Positions 27,126 through 36,519 are shown, counted from the first letter of the stretch. The stretch is DNA of 64,000 nucleotides from Flaviramulus basaltis (GCF_900114265.1 NZ_FPKV01000001.1:248001-312000), one strand, 5' to 3'. Numbers and translations are program-made. The notes: generated from the letters alone by a model not told the origin.

Positions 27126-27602
27126 TTAGTTAACATTAATAATTACTGGTAATTTAAACTCTGTTGTTACTTGTTGTGCTCGTTTAATTGCTGGAAATAT
27201 TTTAGGTAAAGAATCTAAACTTTGGTGAAGTAAGTTATTCATATTTGGAATTTCTTGGCTTGTAATACTATCCATTTTAACTCCAATTAAATGCAAATCT
27301 CCTTCTTTGGTAACTTGAAATTGTAACAGCATAGTATCTCTAATATCTTGAGATACAATTAGTTTTTCCTTTTTTAAAAAATCCCAAATATGCAATGTTA
27401 AAACACTCTCAAAACAGCCTTTTTTATCTTCTTTTATTGATAAAGAATCACATTCTGAAAAACTAGGGTATTCATCTACATCATTCCAATTAAAAGTTTG
27501 CAACTCTTCTTTTAAAATAGCTTCAGAAGATGTTTTTTTTACATTAAAATACTCGCAAGACGTGAGCATCAACACAAATAGAAAAACACAAAATGGCTTC
27601 AT
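27126..27602 (-). CDS. Lipoprotein with TonB-like C-terminal domain
   Basis: A 158-residue protein with a lipobox (MLTSC, Cys16). The body contains YPSFSECDS and a region KEGDLHLIGVKMDSITSQEI ending in KLPVIINV. It aligns by eye to each of the two TonB-like domains at the end of the M56 peptidase two genes upstream. It probably resides in the periplasm and may compete for or relay the same contacts. A 40-base gap with a hairpin (27614-27643) separates it from the TPR gene. Confidence 0.7.
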   Translation of the reverse strand: MKPFCVFLFVLMLTSCEYFNVKKTSSEAILKEELQTFNWNDVDEYPSFSECDSLSIKEDKKGCFESVLTLHIWDFLKKEKLIVSQDIRDTMLLQFQVTKEGDLHLIGVKMDSITSQEIPNMNNLLHQSLDSLPKIFPAIKRAQQVTTEFKLPVIINVN

Positions 27603-27642
27603 ATATTATAACTGAAACCGAAAAGTACAATTTTTTCGGTTT

Positions 27643-28785
27643 TCAATCTTGCTTTTCACCTTCTTTAATGAATTTTTCTTCTTTAATTCTTGAAATTTTA
27701 TCATCAACAAACCCATTTATTCTACTATTGGGAAATTTTTTCTTAAAATCTTCGTAGACTTTAATTTTAGCATCATAATCTGCATAATAGGTTTCTAATG
27801 TTAATGCTAATTGAAAATGAGCATATTCATTTGATGGATTTTCATCTATTGCGGTTTTTAATGCAGCAATGGATTCTTTATATTTTTTTTGTCGGTTTAA
27901 AACAGTTCCTAATTTCATGTACTCTGCATCTAACGGTTGGTCTAAAACCAATAAAGCTTGAGAGATATATTTCTCAGCGTTTTCAAAATCATCTAATACA
28001 AGATAATATGTTCCTATTACATATTTCGTAGAAGCATCGTTAGGCTTGAATTTTAATGCCATCAATCTATTTTCCAAAGCTTTTTCATAATTAAAATGTT
28101 CAACGTAAGACAAACTTAACTTTTCATAAATAAATTCTGAATACTCCCCCAATTCAATAAGTTTTTCGAACCATTTAATAGCTTCTCTATAATCGTGTTG
28201 CCAATAATAATTTTGAGCTTTTAAACTAATTAACTCTACATTTTTTGGGTAAGTTTCTAAACCTTTATCTGCATATTTATCTACAGTTTCGTGGTTACGT
28301 TTTTGTAAATAATATTTAGCTATTTTATAAATAGCCTTTTGATGCGTTTCGTCTAAATTATAAGCAAATTGAAACTGATTCATAGCTGTTGAATCTTTTA
28401 ATTGTTCTAAAACCAAACCAAGTTCGTAATGATAATTTGGGTTTTTATCATCTACATTCACCAAATTAGTATATACAATAGAAGCTTCTTTATATTTTTT
28501 AGTGACACCTAAAAGTTTTCCATATTCATACTTTATTAGTGTATTTTCTGGATTAGCTTCAATACTGGCTTCGTAATTATTTAATGCTTCGTCATAATTA
28601 CCAATGGCAATGTAGGCTTTTGCTATTTTATCGAAAACCTCACCTTGATTGTAATAGTTTTTATATTGCTGAATAGCTTTTGTGTAGTTACCATTTATAT
28701 ACAAACTATCCGCTACGTTTAAAACCGAAGTTTGTGCTTCGGTTTTAAAAAATACTAAAAAGAATAATATTGAAAGTCTAATCAT
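27643..28785 (-). CDS. TPR-repeat secreted/periplasmic protein
   Basis: A 380-residue protein with a signal peptide (MIRLSILFFLVFFKTEAQ) and about nine tetratricopeptide repeats, such as GNYDEALNNYEASIEANPENTLIKYEYGKLLG. TPRs make protein-protein contacts. It starts directly after the M56 gene ends (28785/28786), so it is part of the BlaI-M56 operon. Confidence 0.88.
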   Translation of the reverse strand: MIRLSILFFLVFFKTEAQTSVLNVADSLYINGNYTKAIQQYKNYYNQGEVFDKIAKAYIAIGNYDEALNNYEASIEANPENTLIKYEYGKLLGVTKKYKEASIVYTNLVNVDDKNPNYHYELGLVLEQLKDSTAMNQFQFAYNLDETHQKAIYKIAKYYLQKRNHETVDKYADKGLETYPKNVELISLKAQNYYWQHDYREAIKWFEKLIELGEYSEFIYEKLSLSYVEHFNYEKALENRLMALKFKPNDASTKYVIGTYYLVLDDFENAEKYISQALLVLDQPLDAEYMKLGTVLNRQKKYKESIAALKTAIDENPSNEYAHFQLALTLETYYADYDAKIKVYEDFKKKFPNSRINGFVDDKISRIKEEKFIKEGEKQD

Positions 28786-30825
28786 CTAATCAGCAACTTG
28801 AAAAATTATTGGTAATGAATATGAAACGTTTACTTTTTCTCCTCTTTGTTCTCCTGGAATCATTTTAGGAAGTGATTTAATAACTCTTATAGCTTCTTCT
28901 TCTAAACTTGGGTGTGCTGCTCTAGAACGCACGTCTATGATGTTACCTTCTGTGTCAATTTTAAAAATAACATTGATGCGTTGTCTTCCTTTTAAGCCTA
29001 ATTCTTTAGCTAATTTTGTATTGAAGTTAATGTTTACATGTGATGAAACTTTTTCAGTAGTACAATCTTTTAATTCTTTATCTTTCAAACCTTCACAGCC
29101 AGGAAAAACAGGTGCTTCGTCTACAACAGAAAAAGGAATATCTAATAAATTACCTTGATCAGAAATCTTATCTAAATTCAGCGTTGATACTTTAGCACTA
29201 TTTGTTGATTTTGTTTCATTTACATCAGCTATATTAAAAATTATTGGTAAAGAATAAGGTACAATTACCTTTTTATCTTTTTGTTCTCCAGGCAACATTT
29301 TTGGTAGTAATTTAATAACTCTTATAGCTTCTTCTTCTAAATCAGGGTGTGATGCTCTAGAGCGAATATCAACAATATTGCCTTCAGTGTCAATTTTAAA
29401 AATAGTATTAATACGTTGCCTACCAGTCAATTTTAAATCATTTGCTAATTTTATATTAAAATTTTTATTGACAAATTCAGAAATGTTTTTAGACATACAA
29501 TCTCGTTTTTCTTCATTTGTTTCTAATGTTTCGCAACTAGGGAAAACTGGAACTTGGTCTACAACTGAAAAACCTACTTCTAAATCTACTTCATTTAAAG
29601 CAATTGCCTTTGAATCATCTCTATTATTGATTAAAACACTCTTACTAGGAATGTAATAAATGCTATTAGTGCCATTATTGTTAATTGTTATTAGTTTTGT
29701 AAAATAGTCCTTACTATCCAATAACTCTTTTTTTTGATTGTATAATTGTTGCTCTTTTGATGTCATATTTTTTATATCGTTAACAAATAATCTTAAAACA
29801 CCCTCTTGAATATCCTTTTCTAATAAAATTTTTGCTTCATCTTTATTTTTAAATTTTAAATATTCCTTATAAAATTCATCTTTTAATTTATCGTCATAGA
29901 AAGTATAAAATGATATCTCTGTTGTAACTGAAACTTCTTCATTTGAATTATTTTGTGCTTCAGTTGAGGTATAAATCAACATCCCAAAAACTACAGGAAT
30001 CAATAATACATACTTTAATAAATTAACTTGTTTCGATTTTGATTTTTGTAACATAACAATTCGTTTTTTAATTAATGACTGCTTATAAAATGGATTGATG
30101 AATGAAATCTGTTTTGTGCTAAATACTTGTGATAATAAATTTTGATAATACTCGGTTTTGTTTTGATGTTTTACGGCATCAGCATCGGCAATAAATTCAT
30201 GAAGTGTTATCATTTTATTTTGATAGATATACACCAATGGGTTGAACCAAAATAGTATGCGTAACACTTCAAAAAACAACAAATCGATAGTGTGATTTTG
30301 ATTAACATGAACCATTTCATGTTTTAAAATGGCTTCTTTTTCTTTTTCATCTAAATATTCTCCTAAAAAAACATAGTTGAAAAATGAAAAAGCACCTGTA
30401 CTTTTAATTAAGTGAACAAGCATTAATTTACCTGCTTTCGTTTTTGGATTTTTATTAATTAGAATTAAAACATTAATAAGCTTAAATAAAAAAATGATTG
30501 AAGCTATGAATACGCCTAAATAAAATAAATTACCTAAAGTAAATAGCGTTGTTGTTTCAATAACAGATGCGTCAACATTTATTGGTGTGTTATTTATTGG
30601 ATTGAGTTTTCCTAAAACAACTTCTGGTAATGCAATTATAAAATTTTGTGACACCACTTCTTTAAAACGCTCTATTTTTATAAATGGTAATATAAATGAT
30701 AGTACAGCTGTTACTAATAGATAAAGTCTATTCCAATTAAAGAATGTTTCTTTTTTTAATACAATATCATAAACTAATAAAAAGAAAATTTGAAATACTA
30801 TGGTTTGTAAAATATAATGTATCAT
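28786..30825 (-). CDS. M56 metallopeptidase fused to two TonB-like domains
   Basis: A 679-residue protein. The N-terminal membrane domain has HEMVH (His169, His173) and HEFIADADAV, the M56 zinc site. A further helix lies near residues 275-292. The C-terminal periplasmic part holds two copies of a TonB C-terminal-like domain (about 430-545 and 570-679), each beginning VPVFPSCE or APVFPGCE and containing GRQRIN-FKIDTEGNI. The two copies are clearly paralogous. It would couple envelope sensing to TonB-type contacts. It is two bases downstream of the blaI-like gene. Confidence 0.87.
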   Translation of the reverse strand: MIHYILQTIVFQIFFLLVYDIVLKKETFFNWNRLYLLVTAVLSFILPFIKIERFKEVVSQNFIIALPEVVLGKLNPINNTPINVDASVIETTTLFTLGNLFYLGVFIASIIFLFKLINVLILINKNPKTKAGKLMLVHLIKSTGAFSFFNYVFLGEYLDEKEKEAILKHEMVHVNQNHTIDLLFFEVLRILFWFNPLVYIYQNKMITLHEFIADADAVKHQNKTEYYQNLLSQVFSTKQISFINPFYKQSLIKKRIVMLQKSKSKQVNLLKYVLLIPVVFGMLIYTSTEAQNNSNEEVSVTTEISFYTFYDDKLKDEFYKEYLKFKNKDEAKILLEKDIQEGVLRLFVNDIKNMTSKEQQLYNQKKELLDSKDYFTKLITINNNGTNSIYYIPSKSVLINNRDDSKAIALNEVDLEVGFSVVDQVPVFPSCETLETNEEKRDCMSKNISEFVNKNFNIKLANDLKLTGRQRINTIFKIDTEGNIVDIRSRASHPDLEEEAIRVIKLLPKMLPGEQKDKKVIVPYSLPIIFNIADVNETKSTNSAKVSTLNLDKISDQGNLLDIPFSVVDEAPVFPGCEGLKDKELKDCTTEKVSSHVNINFNTKLAKELGLKGRQRINVIFKIDTEGNIIDVRSRAAHPSLEEEAIRVIKSLPKMIPGEQRGEKVNVSYSLPIIFQVAD

Positions 30826-30826
30826 A

Positions 30827-31198
30827 CTAGTCTTTTTTGTTAATTTCTTTTAAAACGGACTCTAGCTCGTTTATACTTATATCATTTTTCTTAACAAAAA
30901 AAGATACCATACTTTTAAACGAACCTTGAAAATAATTATCAACTAACTTGTTTATAGATTGATTACTATAATCTTGTTGTTGTATTAAAGGGAAATACAC
31001 ATGCCCTTTGCCTTCCTTTTCATAGTTAACCACACCTTTACTTTCTAAAATCCTAACAATTGTAGATACTGTATTGTATGCTGGTTTTGGATCAGGAAAC
31101 TGCTCCATAATAGCTTTTACATTGGCCTTTTTTAGTTGCCAAAGTATTTTCATTATATCCTCTTCTGCTTTAGTAAGTTGTATCATTTTATTAATCAA
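30827..31198 (-). CDS. BlaI/MecI/CopY-family transcriptional repressor (second copy)
   Basis: A 123-residue winged-helix repressor (LTKAEEDIMKILWQLKKANVKAIM, then NTVSTIVRILESKGVVNYE). The annotated ATG gives MINKMIQLTK; by analogy with the other copy (MQLSKTEEDL) the Met at 31186 may be the true start. It heads the operon with the M56-TonB, TPR and lipoprotein genes, and its promoter carries three operators. Confidence 0.92.
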   Translation of the reverse strand: MINKMIQLTKAEEDIMKILWQLKKANVKAIMEQFPDPKPAYNTVSTIVRILESKGVVNYEKEGKGHVYFPLIQQQDYSNQSINKLVDNYFQGSFKSMVSFFVKKNDISINELESVLKEINKKD

Positions 31199-31209
31199 TT
31201 TTTTTATTC

Positions 31210-31269
31210 AACTAAACTCTTAGTTAAACAAATATAACTAAAAAATTAGTTTAAACTAATTTTTTAGTT
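31210..31269 (-). promoter_or_regulatory. Triple inverted-repeat operator overlapping the second blaI-like promoter
   Basis: Three copies of AACTAA-N4-TTAGTT lie at 31210-31225, 31236-31251 and 31254-31269. The last two fuse into a perfect 34-bp palindrome (31236-31269). A perfect TATATTTG -7 element on the minus strand (31236-31229) sits between the first and second copies. The boxes therefore cover the -33 region, the spacer and the start site. Confidence 0.75.
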
Positions 31270-31327
31270 TAAAATGTAACTTTTGGCATGGTTTTACGTC
31301 TTAGAATAGTAAAACTTAAACACATTT

Positions 31328-31825
31328 ATGGATATTATTTTAATTATTATTGCTGCCTTACTAATGATTATAGGCATTATTGGTAGCTTTTTACCTATTT
31401 TACCCGGACCTCTTACTAGTTGGATTGGTTTATTAATTGTTCACTTTACAGATGCTGTACCAATGGACAAATCTTTTTTAATTATTACATTAACAATTGC
31501 AATTTTTATTTGGTTACTAGATTATATCATTCCTGCAATGGGTACTAAACGATTTGGAGGTAGTAAATATGGTATGGTTGGAACATCAATTGGATTGATT
31601 GTTGGTTTAATAGCTCCAATTCCTGGAGGTATAATTATTGGACCCTTTTTTGGCGCTTTAATTGGAGAATTAATTAATAAAAGTGACACTAAAACAGCAA
31701 CTAAAGCTGCCTTTGGTTCCTTTATTGGATTTTTAACTTCAACCTTTATAAAATTTGTTGTTGCAGTAATTTATTTAGGGCTATTTATTAGCATTTTATG
31801 GGATTACAGAAGCGTTATTTTTTGA
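31328..31825 (+). CDS. DUF456 membrane protein
   Basis: A 165-residue integral membrane protein with four or five helices. GIIGSFLPILPGPLTSWIGLL and TKRFGGSKYGMVGTSIGLIVG are the DUF456 hallmarks. Function unknown. It is monocistronic with a strong terminator after it, and divergent from the second blaI-like gene. Confidence 0.88.
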   Translation: MDIILIIIAALLMIIGIIGSFLPILPGPLTSWIGLLIVHFTDAVPMDKSFLIITLTIAIFIWLLDYIIPAMGTKRFGGSKYGMVGTSIGLIVGLIAPIPGGIIIGPFFGALIGELINKSDTKTATKAAFGSFIGFLTSTFIKFVVAVIYLGLFISILWDYRSVIF

Positions 31826-31897
31826 TTTCACTTATTAATCACTCACACTATCTCCTCTCATTAAATGTAGAGTAGCTTTATTAAAAGAAAAAAGAAG

Positions 31898-31934
31898 AAA
31901 CCCTGTGGGTCTCTCACCTCCACAGGGTTTTTTT
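31898..31934 (+). terminator. Rho-independent terminator of the DUF456 gene
   Basis: AAACCCTGTGG (31898-31908) pairs with CCACAGGGTTT (31920-31930) around an 11-base loop and is followed by a T run. It lies about 70 bases past the stop. Confidence 0.9.
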
Positions 31935-32139
31935 GTAAATTGCTATTATCAACTAAAAATTGAGGGATTAATTAATTTTTGAAGTGTTGATGGTACAAAT
32001 ATAATTATTAGATTCCACTTCAAACTGTGGGAAACCCACACCTAACTTACGGTTAAATGATACAATTAAAGTATAGCAATGGTTTTGGCTGCAAAAAAGA
32101 ATGAAATTTTTTCAAAAAAAATCATTTATAATATTTAAT
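31935..32139. other. Intergenic stretch with one inverted repeat
   Basis: The gene-free stretch between DUF456 and the response regulator is 314 bases, including the terminator. TGTGGG-AAA-CCCACA occurs at 32026-32040 as a perfect six-base inverted repeat without a T tract, so it is not a terminator. I see no small gene. Confidence 0.4.
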
Positions 32140-32814
32140 CTATACAAAACCTTTGTCTCTTGCCTTATCTAATAGAGTTTCATCTTGGCCGTCTTCAACT
32201 TCAAAAATCTCCCTAAGATGTTTTTTTCTTTTTTCAACGGCACTTAATGAAATATCTAGGTGAGAGGCTAAATTTTTTGTTTTAATACCTTGTGACAAAA
32301 GGTGAAGTATTTTTCTGTTTTTTTCATCAATAACGATATCGCTTGTAATAGATTTCCTTATATGCTGATTAACAGTGCCACTATAAAATGGAGGATTATA
32401 TAGTACAGCTTGAAATGCACTTGCTAGCTCGCTAGATGTTAAATCACTTTTAATTAAAAAACCTTCTGGGTCTATTGTTTTAATAATGTTATGAATTCTA
32501 AATGACTCATTAAACATGGTTAAAATTATAATTTTGGATTTGGGTAAAACCTTACGTGCATATTCTGCTAAATCTTCACCAGAGCTCATTAAACCATCAG
32601 AAGATGGGGGCAAACTAATATCAACAAATAAAACATCATATGGTGTTTCTTGAATTGACTTATTAATATAAAAAACAGCTTCATCACAATTATTGGCAAT
32701 ATCAATTTTTAACTCTTGCCTGTCTTTTTTTGTGAATAGTAATGTGTTTTGATACCCTTCAATAATCATAGGGTGATCATCTATCATTAATATTTTTATT
32801 TTCTCTGTCATCAT
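32140..32814 (-). CDS. LuxR/NarL-type response regulator
   Basis: A 224-residue protein with a receiver domain (acidic pocket IDDHP, phospho-acceptor Asp65 in VLFVDISLPP, switch Thr in IILTMF) and a C-terminal LuxR-type helix-turn-helix (ILHLLSQGIKTKNLASHLDISLSAVEKRKKHL). It follows the histidine kinase gene by six bases. The targets are unknown; the adjacent small lipoprotein gene is a candidate. Confidence 0.93.
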   Translation of the reverse strand: MMTEKIKILMIDDHPMIIEGYQNTLLFTKKDRQELKIDIANNCDEAVFYINKSIQETPYDVLFVDISLPPSSDGLMSSGEDLAEYARKVLPKSKIIILTMFNESFRIHNIIKTIDPEGFLIKSDLTSSELASAFQAVLYNPPFYSGTVNQHIRKSITSDIVIDEKNRKILHLLSQGIKTKNLASHLDISLSAVEKRKKHLREIFEVEDGQDETLLDKARDKGFV

Positions 32815-32820
32815 TAGTAT

Positions 32821-34866
32821 TTATGCTAATGGGGCATTTATAATTACTGTTGTTCCTAAATCTTTTTGAGAAGTTATATCAATTGTTCCATTAATCTCAT
32901 TAATTCTAGAATTCATATTTTTTAAACCTATACCAGATTTAGCTTTGCTAACATCAAATCCAGAACCGTTATCTGTCATCGTTAAGCAAATTACATTATT
33001 TTTTAATTTAAAACTAATTTTTACATCCGTAGCACTAGCATGTTTATATATATTATGAAGTGATTCTTGAATAATTCTATATATATGTATTTTCATTTTA
33101 TTCGATATTTCATCCCAATTTATAACATCATCATGTTCAAAATTATATGATAATTTATATGCTAGTGATTGGGTTTCAACTAGTGTTTTAATAATATCAA
33201 TAAATCCAGAACCTGACACAAAATCGGTATTTAACTCGTGAGAAACTTTTCGTATATCTTGTTCTATAGACTTAAGTTCATCTATATATTGACTTCTTGT
33301 TTTTATGGCTTCAATGCTGTTATTCATATTTAAACTATCTAAACTTAAACGTGTACCAAACAAACGTCCCAAAACCCCATCATGTAATTCTTCAGAAATT
33401 CTTTTTTTCTCTAATGCTCTTGCCTCTTCAATACCTTCGTTTTGAGATAGCATTAAATTATAAATCTCTTCATTAGTCTCTTGTTGCTTTTGAATAAATT
33501 TAAGTTCTTTATTTTTATTTCTTTGATTAATTACAAGGTATAATAAAAATGCCGCTAGTATTATTACTATTGAAATTACAAAAAGCCATTTACGTTCTTT
33601 TGATATTTGAATATTTTCTTGCTCAATTTGATCAGTTTCAAATCGAATTCTAGCGAATTTATTACGTATAGTTCTTTCATTTTTTTGCAAGCTATCACTT
33701 AGTTTAACATAAGCTTTTAAGTGTATTGCAGCCATACTATCATCTTCAATTTTTGAAAGTAGTAATAGTGAGTTTAATAAATCATCATTATGATATTGTT
33801 CTGAAATCTCTTTAGCTTTATACCCATAATATTTTGCGGAGTCTTTATTATTATTATCATTATAATACTCTGCCAGATGTTGGTTTATAATGATAGATTT
33901 ATAATCGTTTGGGTTAACACTATCTAAAACTTTTAGTGCTTTAAAATATAACTCTGGTAAATTTTTAAAATCTTTTGACAAATAAAGTGTATGTGCATAA
34001 TTATCTAAAACCAATGCATATATTTTGGGTCTTTCCTTTACAAAATTATTGTTACTTAAAACTTCATTATAATTTTTAATAGCCAATTTATATTGTCCAG
34101 CATTCTTATAAGTATGTCCTAGATTATTTAAGGAATTATCTATTGTAATTTCATTATTACCATCTAACTTCCTTTTTAAGTCTAATGCTTTATTATGATA
34201 TATTATGGCTGCATCGTATTCTTCCAAGTGATTATAAACTACCCCTAAATTATTATACAAAAAAGCTTTTCTTTTATTAATAATATCGCTAGGTTTTAAT
34301 TCTTCCAACAATCTAATCGCCTCAAAAGAAGCTACTTCGCTACCAGTTAAATCCTTTTCGTTTTTTTGAATGATAGCAATATCTAAAAGTAATTCAGAAG
34401 TATTTAAATTATCATTTAAAGCTCTATACAATTTTTCTGATTTGTGATAATAGTAAAAAGCACTATCAGCTAATCTTGTATCATAATAGTCACCAAACTT
34501 TTTACAAATTAGAGCCATTGAAGCAGAATCCTTAATCTTTTGAGAGAAATTTAAATTTTGATGGCTTGTTCTTAAAAATATATTATACAAACCACTATCT
34601 AAGTAAATTTGTGAAGTATTTAAATTACTTTTAACTATAAGTGAATCAATTTTTAAACCAACAGCTATGTTTTTAGCTTCTTTAGCATAAGAAAGTCTAG
34701 TATCTAAATTATAAATTTTACTGTTATTGGATTTTGAAGTATAAGTATAAAAGCTGTCTAATTTTGCTTGAATCTCATTTTGGGACCAAGACAAAATTGA
34801 CGCAAACAAACTTATTAAAAAAATTATAGACTTTAAATTCAATGTTGATATGATATAGCAACTCAA
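32821..34866 (-). CDS. TPR sensor histidine kinase (HisKA_3 type)
   Basis: A 681-residue protein with a signal peptide and a periplasmic sensor of about seven TPR repeats (residues 40-390). One membrane helix (WLFVISIVIILAAFLLYLVI) lies at about 428-447. A short coiled coil leads to the phospho-acceptor motif EELHDGVLGRLFG near residue 490 and a C-terminal HATPase (TDNGSGFD, GIGLKNM). This is the NarL-type kinase architecture paired with the adjacent regulator. TPRs suggest it senses a protein or peptide. Confidence 0.92.
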   Translation of the reverse strand: MSCYIISTLNLKSIIFLISLFASILSWSQNEIQAKLDSFYTYTSKSNNSKIYNLDTRLSYAKEAKNIAVGLKIDSLIVKSNLNTSQIYLDSGLYNIFLRTSHQNLNFSQKIKDSASMALICKKFGDYYDTRLADSAFYYYHKSEKLYRALNDNLNTSELLLDIAIIQKNEKDLTGSEVASFEAIRLLEELKPSDIINKRKAFLYNNLGVVYNHLEEYDAAIIYHNKALDLKRKLDGNNEITIDNSLNNLGHTYKNAGQYKLAIKNYNEVLSNNNFVKERPKIYALVLDNYAHTLYLSKDFKNLPELYFKALKVLDSVNPNDYKSIIINQHLAEYYNDNNNKDSAKYYGYKAKEISEQYHNDDLLNSLLLLSKIEDDSMAAIHLKAYVKLSDSLQKNERTIRNKFARIRFETDQIEQENIQISKERKWLFVISIVIILAAFLLYLVINQRNKNKELKFIQKQQETNEEIYNLMLSQNEGIEEARALEKKRISEELHDGVLGRLFGTRLSLDSLNMNNSIEAIKTRSQYIDELKSIEQDIRKVSHELNTDFVSGSGFIDIIKTLVETQSLAYKLSYNFEHDDVINWDEISNKMKIHIYRIIQESLHNIYKHASATDVKISFKLKNNVICLTMTDNGSGFDVSKAKSGIGLKNMNSRINEINGTIDITSQKDLGTTVIINAPLA

Positions 34867-34897
34867 ATGTATCTATAATTTTTCATTTATATAAATT

Positions 34898-34930
34898 AAA
34901 AAGCCCTTAAACTAATTAAGGGCTTTTTTA
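34898..34930 (-). terminator. Bidirectional-looking terminator between lipoprotein and kinase genes
   Basis: GCCCTTAA (34903-34910) pairs with TTAAGGGC (34916-34923), with A and T tracts on both sides, so it could work in either direction. Functionally it should end the small lipoprotein transcript on the minus strand. Confidence 0.75.
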
Positions 34931-34948
34931 ATATATTTGAATTTAATT

Positions 34949-35098
34949 TTATCCTTTTTCATCTATATCACCACCAGTTGCAAAAAACTCAGTATCTGGG
35001 CTTTGTAATACATCATCTTCGTTTAAATCCTGTTTTGTACAAGAAGTTAATGATGCAAAAAGTGTCGCTACAATTAAAGTAATTTTTAGGAATTTCAT
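34949..35098 (-). CDS. Small lipoprotein (49 residues)
   Basis: The minus strand encodes MKFLKITLIVATLFASLTSC, a textbook lipoprotein signal with lipobox LTSC (Cys20). The mature peptide would be about 30 residues and is acidic, with several Asp/Glu, then ATGGDIDEKG at the end. It was missed by length cut-offs but has its own terminator (34898-34930) and a 330-base upstream gap. No family is recognised. Its place next to a TPR histidine kinase and response regulator suggests a target or ligand role. Confidence 0.6.
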   Translation of the reverse strand: MKFLKITLIVATLFASLTSCTKQDLNEDDVLQSPDTEFFATGGDIDEKG

Positions 35099-35435
35099 AT
35101 TATTTTCGATTTTTAAGGTTATACAGTTTTTCTCTATTTTTTATAAATTGTTAACTAAGACTTTAAAACAAAAATCTTGGTTGAGGGAAAAATGGATAAT
35201 TAACTTAAAATCGAAAGCAAAACAATGCAGAACGATTTAATAAAATATTATTTTGAGGGAATATGACTTAAAAAGTCAAAATGGATTAACTTTCTTAATT
35301 GAACTAAGGGAAATAGGGGCGCTCTATTAAGAGTAGCAAACATACGTTAAACAGCGCTAATGATAATAATATATTCGATAAAGTGATGCATTTTATCGAT
35401 TAAATGTAAAATATTTAATTAATCTGTATGATTTA
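35099..35435. other. AT-rich intergenic region, no gene seen
   Basis: This 337-base stretch separates the small lipoprotein from the LacI gene. It contains a short hairpin (GACTT-AAA-AAGTC near 35265-35277) but no open frame of note and no clear promoter consensus that I could place. Confidence 0.4.
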
Positions 35436-36440
35436 TTAGAGTGTAGACTTGTTTTTTACCAAAGTAGTTTTTATTATTTTTGTCTTAATATCATCATTCT
35501 TAGTTGCAAAATGCATTCTGCTTATTAACAATTGTGCTGCATTTTCGCCTATTTCTTTTGCATGCTGCCTTATTGTAGTTAGCTTAGGAATTGTATGATT
35601 TGAATCTGATTTGCTAGCAAACCCAATTATAGATATATCTTTAGGTACTTTCAATCCTAAATTAATAGCTGTATTTATAGATATTATTCCAGATGATGTA
35701 TCCGCAGCAATTACAGCGTCTATACCTTTATTTTTCTTAAAAAAAGATTTTATCTTTTTTTGATGATCATCTTTCTTTGTGATTTTTAAGACTAAAGGTT
35801 CAAGGTGGCTATTTTCCAATATAACCTTATTGTAACCGCGTTCTCTAAGTTTACCAACACTTAAATCATTTATATTACTAATAAAAGCTATTTTTTTTCG
35901 CTTCTCCAGAATTAAGCTTTTTGTAGCATCATATGTTGCATCAAAATCATCAACTATAACTTTATCACATAATACATCATGTGCTACCCTATCAAACATA
36001 ACAATTGGCAACCCTTGACTTATTGTTTTCTTAAAATGTTCTATCTCATTTTTAATTTGAGTTTCTGCTGCTACAGACAAAATAAACCCATCAACGCTGC
36101 CATTAGCCAATAATTGTAAACTCTCTTTTTCTTTTTCTAAAGATTCGTTAGATATACAAGTAATTATGTTGTACCCATTTTTATTAGCTTCTCTTTCTAT
36201 ACCAAACAACACCTTAGCTAAAAACCTATTAAGAATATTTGGAATAATAACACCTATAGTTTTTGTTTTATTACTTTTTAAACTTAAGGCAACCTTATTT
36301 GGCTTATAATTGTATAATTCTGCTAGCTCTTTTACTCTTCTAACTGTATCCTCTCCAATTTCTTCACTATTGTTTAAGGCTTTAGAAACTGTAGAAATTG
36401 ACACATTCAACTCTTTTGCTAATTGTTTTAAGGTAACCAT
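35436..36440 (-). CDS. LacI-family transcriptional regulator
   Basis: A 334-residue protein with an N-terminal LacI helix-turn-helix (VTLKQLAKELNVSISTVSKALNN) and hinge helix (KVALSLKSNKTKTIGV). A periplasmic-binding-protein-like effector domain begins VIIPNILNRF. The effector is unknown. Directly upstream is a TGTAA-N6-TTACA repeat that could be an autoregulatory site. The nearby plug protein is a candidate target. Confidence 0.92.
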   Translation of the reverse strand: MVTLKQLAKELNVSISTVSKALNNSEEIGEDTVRRVKELAELYNYKPNKVALSLKSNKTKTIGVIIPNILNRFLAKVLFGIEREANKNGYNIITCISNESLEKEKESLQLLANGSVDGFILSVAAETQIKNEIEHFKKTISQGLPIVMFDRVAHDVLCDKVIVDDFDATYDATKSLILEKRKKIAFISNINDLSVGKLRERGYNKVILENSHLEPLVLKITKKDDHQKKIKSFFKKNKGIDAVIAADTSSGIISINTAINLGLKVPKDISIIGFASKSDSNHTIPKLTTIRQHAKEIGENAAQLLISRMHFATKNDDIKTKIIKTTLVKNKSTL

Positions 36441-36460
36441 ATTTAATAATACAATTTAGA

Positions 36461-36476
36461 TGTAATGCAATTTACA
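36461..36476 (-). promoter_or_regulatory. Possible LacI operator before the LacI gene
   Basis: TGTAA-N6-TTACA (five-base perfect arms) lies 20 bases upstream of the ATG. It resembles, but does not equal, the palindrome before kduI. This is a weak call based on symmetry and position. Confidence 0.4.
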
Positions 36477-36519
36477 AAATTACTCTTTGCAACTTAGAAA
36501 TTTAAAATTATTCTAAAAC

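Noticed and set aside
27614-27643. Hairpin between the TPR and TonB-like lipoprotein genes.
   Set aside because: No T tract on the minus strand; could be an mRNA processing element but is not supported.
31261-31327. Possible plus-strand promoter of the DUF456 gene.
   Set aside because: No TAnnTTTG element with a matching -33 was found at the right spacing.
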